Assembly: GCF_027579695.1 (NCBI RefSeq)
Contig: NC_083571.1
Span: forward strand, 36,751,943 to 36,815,942
Direction of reading: 5' to 3'
Origin: Neoarius graeffei
Lineage: Eukaryota; Chordata; Actinopteri; Siluriformes; Ariidae
Length of the DNA: 64,000 nt
The first letter of the stretch is position 1. Each line of letters starts with the position of its first letter. A program made the translations under genes and the position numbers. The notes beneath the pieces are model-generated. The model made no database searches. It was not told the DNA's origin and saw only the letters and a list, made by a program, of their open reading frames with translations. Shown here one piece after another: positions 61,701-64,000 of the stretch.

Positions 61701-63977
61701 TACCTTTCAGCATTGATGGTGTCTTTCCAGATGTGTAAGCTGCCCATGCCACAGGCACTAATGCAACCCCATACCATCAGAGGTGCAGGCTTCTGAACTG
61801 AGCGCTGATAACAACTTGGGTCGTCCTTCTCCTCTTTAGTCCAAATGACACGGCGTCCCTGATTTCCATAAAGAACGTCAAATTTTGATTCATCTGACCA
61901 CAGAGCAGTTTTCCACTTTGCCACAGTCCATTTTAAATGAGCCTTGGCCCAGAGAAGACGTCTGCGCTTCTGGATCATGTTTAGATACGGCTTCTTCTTT
62001 GAACTATAGAGTTTTAGCTGGCAACGGTGGATGGCACAGTGAATTGTGTTCACAGATAATGTTCTCTGGAAATATTCCTGAGCCCATTTTGTGATTTCCA
62101 ATACAGAAGCATGCCTGTATGTGATGCAGTGCCGTCTAAGGGCCCGAAGATCACGGGCACCCAGTATGGTTTTCCGGCCTTGACCCTTACGCACAGAGAT
62201 TCTTCCAGATTCTCTGAATCTTTTGATGATATTATGCACTGTAGATGATGATATGTTCAAACTCTTTGCAATTTTACACTGTCGAACTCCTTTCTGATAT
62301 TGCTCCACTATTTGTCGGTGCAGAATTAGGGGGACTGGTGATCCTCTTCCCATCTTTACTTCTGAGAGCCGCTGCCACTCCAAGATGCTCTTTTTATACC
62401 CAGTCATGTTAATGACCTATTGCCAATTGACCTAATGAGTTGCAGTTTGGTCCTCCAGCTGTTTCTTTTTTGTACCTTTAACTTTTCCAGCCTCTTATTG
62501 CCCCTGTCCCAACTTTTTTGAGATGTGTTGCTGTCATGAAATTTCAAATGAGCCAATATTTGGCATGAAATTTCAAAATGTCTCACTTTCGACATTTGAT
62601 ATGTTGTCTATGTTCTATTGTGAATACAATATCAGTTTTTGAGATTTGTAAATTATTGCATTCCGTTTTTATTTACAATTTGTACTTTGTCCCAACTTTT
62701 TTGGAATCGGGGTTGTATGTATGTATGTATGTATGTATGTATGTGAGAGTCTGAGAGAGACCTGGATGTTGTTTCCCTCCAGATTGTGTCGGCGGCGTCC
62801 CTCCACCCTGCTGATGGTCGCTGTTTGTCCACCAATCACATCAATGGTCCCAGTAGACTTCCTGCAACACACATGGAGACTTTAATCGACACAAACCACA
62901 CACAGACACACACACGAGACAAAAAAAAAAATTTTAAATCCGAGTGCACCATCAACAAAAATTTATTTATCCAACAATGAAATATTTTTCAACTGACAGT
63001 AAAAGTATCACCGTATTTTCCCAATCAAAATCAACTGACAGAGAAACTCGACTTTTATTCCTGCATTAACGATAAAACGTATCTGGATGATTTTTCTGCT
63101 CAATAAATCAAAACACATCTTGGTGCTGCACTCAGACTTTTACTTTCATATCCATTTTAAAAAGCATTTGGTTTAAAGCAGAGAAAACAGAAAAAAAAAC
63201 ACTCCTGCATCTCCGTGGTTTCTTAAACAAAATACAAATGAACATCAAACTCACATCACAACACCATCTGTGACCAACCACGTGATGAAAACAACAAAGA
63301 AATGAAATGGATTTAAAAAACCTTGGCATCTGGTACACCTGAGGCCTGTGGAGGGGGAAAGAAAAAAAAAAAGGGGGGGGGGGGGGGGAGGAAACAAGAA
63401 ACCACGCCTGTGTCCACACCCACTTACGTATAATAGGGCGTATCTTGGGATGCAGGCCCCGCCCACTGCGGAGGGGATATCCTATGAGGGCATGAGTAAG
63501 GGGAGACAGGCAGAGAAGAGAGTTACCACCTCCTCTCTCTCTCTCACACACACACACGGGTATAACAATACACACAAACACAGTGGTACAGTTAAGAGGA
63601 CAAAGTAATGACCCATGAGTGAGTGTGTGTGTGTGTGTGTGTGTGTGTACCTGGCTGGGTTCAGGTTTGTCTTGTACAGGTTAGATGGGGACGTAAAGTC
63701 TGCTTTAGCAACGTGAGCAGGAAGTGCAGCCTCCTTATCGTTCCCTGTCCTGCCCTGCTGAACCTGAGCAAGAAACAAAGAGGAAAAACGTGCAGGAGGT
63801 TCCAGGAACGACAGTGTGATGGGTGTTGGGTCGGGGTCGGACTTACAGATATCTTGCTTGTAGCAGAGCTGATGTTGATGGCGTCGAGGCCCATCCGCAG
63901 CCGCTTCTGCTTCTCACAGTACGCCTTCCAAGTTTCCTCATTAAAGCCGTAATTAAAGTAGTCCGACAAGTCGGCAC
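47539..63977 (-). CDS. fip1l1: Pre-mRNA 3'-end processing factor FIP1, 3' part of gene, 10 exons in window
   Basis: FIP1L1 is a CPSF subunit that binds U-rich RNA and poly(A) polymerase in nuclear cleavage and polyadenylation. Exons on the minus strand: 63977-63847, 63763-63651, 62861-62762, 58595-58442, 58097-58071, 50085-50031, 49784-49726, 49616-49406, 48763-48620 and 47680-47539. All phases fit and give about 378 residues. In order: Fip1 motif ([20 protein letters not shown]), [27 protein letters not shown], a proline-rich block ([20 protein letters not shown]), [14 protein letters not shown], Arg/Glu-rich repeats, [20 protein letters not shown], and an Arg/Lys tail ending NQEAME. The first intron seen is only 83 bases, and the family's alternative AEDCTMEV-type segment is not in it. 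One exon is 27 bases long. The 5' exons lie beyond the window. Confidence 0.96.
47934..48573 (-). mobile_element. Kolobok-type MITE with long inverted arms
   Basis: TTAA at 47930-47933 and 48574-48577 flank AGTGCCATTCCACC / GGTGGAATGGCACT ends. The two arms, about 270 bases each, are nearly perfect inverted copies around a 100-bp centre. A minus-strand frame ([19 protein letters not shown], then VNIG) resembles the N terminus of proteins multiplied in fish transposons. TTAA with AGTG ends suggests Kolobok; piggyBac is less likely. It lies in the last fip1l1 intron. Confidence 0.78.
48818..49278. mobile_element. Foldback MITE in a fip1l1 intron
   Basis: CAGGGATGCAAACGGCGCGCC at the left pairs with GGCGCGCCGTTTGCATCCCT at the right, and pairing continues almost to the centre near 49045. 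A G run at about 48892-48900 lies opposite a C17-A12 run at about 49183-49211. Flanks (TATATAG / ATATAAG) are not an exact duplication. No frame is coding. Confidence 0.8.
50487..50600 (+). mobile_element. 114-bp hAT MITE
   Basis: CAGTGTTGCCAGAT and ATCTGGCAACACTG ends, with ATTAGGTC at 50479-50486 and 50601-50608 (8 bp). The same family forms the inverted dimer at 57227-57436. Confidence 0.9.
50619..50761 (+). pseudogene. hAT transposase exon fragment
   Basis: The frame [20 protein letters not shown], then [12 protein letters not shown] and [11 protein letters not shown], ends at a GTAAGC donor. This resembles the conserved helical region before the catalytic core of some fish hAT transposases. 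No other exon was found in the element. Confidence 0.5.
50947..51019 (+). repeat. (ATCT)n microsatellite, about 18 units
   Basis: A perfect tetranucleotide run inside the hAT-like relic. Confidence 0.97.
51182..52058 (+). mobile_element. pogo/Tigger-type non-autonomous element
   Basis: Ends CAGTGAACCCTCGCTATAAC and CGAGGGCTCACTG, flanked by TA at 51180-51181 and 52059-52060. It contains a CENP-B-type N-terminal domain but no DDE core, so it is an internally deleted Tigger copy. Confidence 0.85.
51387..51692 (+). pseudogene. Tigger transposase N-terminal CENP-B-type domain
   Basis: [18 protein letters not shown], then [39 protein letters not shown] and ENKIRTT. This is the psq-type helix-turn-helix of pogo/Tigger transposases (compare CENP-B and TIGD proteins). 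The frame stops after about 100 residues; helicase-like and DDE parts are missing. Confidence 0.85.
52422..52969. mobile_element. PIF/Harbinger-type MITE, 548 bp
   Basis: TGCCCAGGTCAGACGGCA and TGCCGTCTGACCTGGGCA ends, flanked by TTA at 52419-52421 and 52970-52972. The interior repeats GACGCAAG and GCAGGC words and is non-coding. Confidence 0.85.
53372..53746 (+). mobile_element. tRNA-derived SINE, copy 7
   Basis: The target duplication TGTTTATTGTA lies at 53361-53371 and 53747-53757. It inserted at the left tip of a hAT element and duplicated the first bases of that element. Confidence 0.93.
54160..54999. mobile_element. hAT MITE, 840 bp
   Basis: CAGGGCTTTGAACC and GGTTCAAAGCCCTG ends, flanked by ATAATAAT on both sides. 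The duplication lies in simple sequence but is exact and of the right length. Non-coding, with subterminal GGAACG/CGTTCC words. Confidence 0.82.
55565..55688 (-). mobile_element. hAT terminal fragment
   Basis: On the minus strand it begins CAGTGATGGGAATAACGGCG, a hAT-type end, with a paired CGTTAT/ATAACG interior. The other end is not recognised. Confidence 0.45.
57227..57436. mobile_element. Inverted dimer of the 114-bp hAT MITE
   Basis: Two copies of the family at 50487 lie head to head: each outer end is the CAGTGTTGCCAGAT or CAATCTGGCAACACTG type, and the copies meet at about 57335 around ATCTGGCAACAGATAC. The arms are about 100 bases each. No target duplication is visible. Confidence 0.85.
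57470..57703 (-). pseudogene. Kolobok THAP-domain exon
   Basis: [50 protein letters not shown]: a C2CH THAP zinc finger complete with the trailing hydrophobic region ([12 protein letters not shown]). The remaining frame runs into the inserted MITE and is not coding. The catalytic core is absent. Confidence 0.85.
58646..58706. repeat. (TA)n microsatellite
   Basis: About 30 TA units at the left boundary of the hAT-like element at 58707, about 50 bases from a fip1l1 exon. Confidence 0.95.
58952..59257 (+). pseudogene. Unrecognised frame in the hAT-like relic
   Basis: A 101-codon frame ([20 protein letters not shown]...) rich in Lys and Arg, ending where the inserted element begins. Trp-Cys patterns recall the TTF-type zinc finger of hAT proteins, but the match is weak. 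Confidence 0.3.
59258..60392. mobile_element. Kolobok-type MITE split by a LINE
   Basis: TTAA at 59254-59257 and 60393-60396 flank inverted arms: AGGAGTAGAAAACTTAATTC at the left, its partner GAAATTAAGTTTTC...TCCT at the right, with TTTGCAGAAAGATT pairing further in. It resembles the TTAA elements at 47934 and 56654 in target and first bases (AG). Confidence 0.72.
59521..60294 (-). mobile_element. 5'-truncated LINE with a long open 3' coding end
   Basis: A 9-bp target duplication TACATTTGA lies at 59512-59520 and 60295-60303. The minus frame is open for about 250 codons: [85 protein letters not shown], ending [12 protein letters not shown]. This is the region after the reverse transcriptase of a common fish non-LTR element; the clade (RTE or Rex-like) is not certain. 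The tail is GATGAGACGAGAC. The open frame suggests a fairly young copy. Confidence 0.88.
60393..61110. other. fip1l1 intron, remainder of the hAT-like relic
   Basis: AT-rich non-coding sequence up to the TGGGGAAAACACTG end at 61070, then a TATG microsatellite where the Tc1 element landed. No exon was seen. Confidence 0.4.
61111..62715 (-). mobile_element. Intact-looking Tc1 transposon in a fip1l1 intron
   Basis: Flanked by TA at 61109-61110 and 62716-62717 within a TATG microsatellite. The ends CAACCCCGATTCC are identical, and each arm of about 200 bases has two direct copies of AAAAAAGTTGGGACA (outer and inner), the IR/DR arrangement of Sleeping Beauty-like elements. The single 358-codon transposase frame is open. 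It lies 46 bases from the fip1l1 exon at 62762, in the same orientation as the gene. Confidence 0.95.
61331..62407 (-). CDS. Tc1-family transposase, 358 residues, intact
   Basis: Catalyses cut-and-paste transposition at TA. Two N-terminal helix-turn-helix units ([20 protein letters not shown] and [20 protein letters not shown] regions) are joined by a GQGRKT GRPR-like hook. The catalytic triad is complete: Asp172 ([10 protein letters not shown]), Asp262 ([11 protein letters not shown]) and Glu297 ([10 protein letters not shown]), with 34 residues between the last two (DD34E). The start could be Met1 or Met19 (MGRGSPVPL). The length is normal for the family and there is no stop or frameshift. 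The gene fills the element between its inverted arms. Confidence 0.94.
   Translation of the reverse strand: MTGYKKSILEWQRLSEVKMGRGSPVPLILHRQIVEQYQKGVRQCKIAKSLNISSSTVHNIIKRFRESGRISVRKGQGRKTILGARDLRALRRHCITYRHASVLEITKWAQEYFQRTLSVNTIHCAIHRCQLKLYSSKKKPYLNMIQKRRRLLWAKAHLKWTVAKWKTALWSDESKFDVLYGNQGRRVIWTKEEKDDPSCYQRSVQKPAPLMVWGCISACGMGSLHIWKDTINAERYIQVLEQHMLPSRRHLFQGRPWIFQHDNAKPHTASITASWLRRRRVRVLNWPACSPDLSPIENIWRIIKRKIRQKRPKTVEQLESYIRQEWVNIPLPKLEQLVSSVPRRLQTVVKRKGDVSQW
62718..62745 (+). repeat. (TGTA)n microsatellite at the Tc1 insertion site
   Basis: Tetranucleotide repeats on both sides of the Tc1 element (also 61096-61110) show that it inserted into a pre-existing repeat. Confidence 0.9.
62862..63650 (-). 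other. fip1l1 intron
   Basis: No element ends recognised. It contains an A11-G17 homopolymer pair near 63362-63390 and a CA/CT microsatellite near 63530-63560. The vertebrate family has an optional exon (SSVGKWQDRYGR type) at this place; I did not find it, and the flanking exons join in frame without it. Confidence 0.5.
63621..63649 (+). repeat. (GT)n microsatellite at a fip1l1 splice donor
   Basis: On the minus strand, exon 63763-63651 is followed directly by GTACACACAC..., so the repeat begins within the donor. A second CA run (63981-63995) abuts the acceptor of exon 63977. Confidence 0.9.
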
Positions 63978-64000
63978 CTACACACACACACACACGCTTT

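Noticed and set aside
63132-63581. Additional fip1l1 exon in the 149-codon minus frame
   Set aside because: The frame lacks family motifs and good splice sites, and flanking exons already join in phase.

Overview
The window looks like nuclear DNA of a ray-finned fish. It holds three spliced vertebrate genes, abundant Tc1, hAT, Kolobok and Harbinger transposons, BEL/Pao and Ty3/gypsy retroelements, an L2-type LINE, and seven copies of a fish tRNA-derived SINE ending in GATGA-type repeats. The species cannot be named from sequence alone. Nothing prokaryotic is present.

Host genes. ociad1 (27764-32196, +, eight coding exons, 240 residues) is an OCIA-domain mitochondrial/endosomal protein. chic2 (33389-39586, +, six exons, 173 residues) is a palmitoylated cysteine-rich vesicle protein. 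fip1l1 (63977 to 47539, -, ten exons seen; 5' exons lie beyond the right edge) is the Fip1 subunit of the cleavage and polyadenylation machinery. All exon phases agree and the joined products match the vertebrate families from end to end. chic2 and fip1l1 converge, with about 8 kb of transposon-filled DNA between them. In human, CHIC2 and FIP1L1 are near neighbours (4q12), while OCIAD1 is further away on the same chromosome. One isolated coiled-coil exon candidate lies at 5316-5503.

Layout. 1-4560: fragment of a minus-strand LTR retroelement holding a hAT element, which itself holds an integrase-type DNA transposon. 4718-6960: two copies of a repeat that carries a SWIM/YqaJ-like protein fragment, plus a piggyBac MITE. 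6966-25900: a broken BEL/Pao element sitting inside the second copy of that repeat. It contains an L2 LINE end, a hAT MITE, a SINE, an intact-looking hAT element with a 644-codon transposase, and, in its 3' LTR, a very young Ty3/gypsy element. 27.5-32.3 kb: ociad1, with a 2.5-kb pyrimidine-only minisatellite in intron 2. 33-40 kb: chic2, with a Tc1 element and a THAP-encoding transposon in its introns. 40-47.5 kb: SINEs and two dead Tc1 elements. 47.5-64 kb: fip1l1, whose introns hold nested Kolobok, hAT, Tigger and Harbinger elements and an intact-looking Tc1 transposon 46 bases from an exon.

Target-site duplications could be read directly for most elements. The order of many insertions can therefore be reconstructed, including one SINE whose empty site survives in a paralogous repeat copy. 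I found no gene cluster that I would call a new biological system. The strongest unusual items are the insertion stack, the two possibly live transposons, the pyrimidine array that ends at a splice acceptor, and the evenly spaced TCTCGCGA motifs upstream of chic2.
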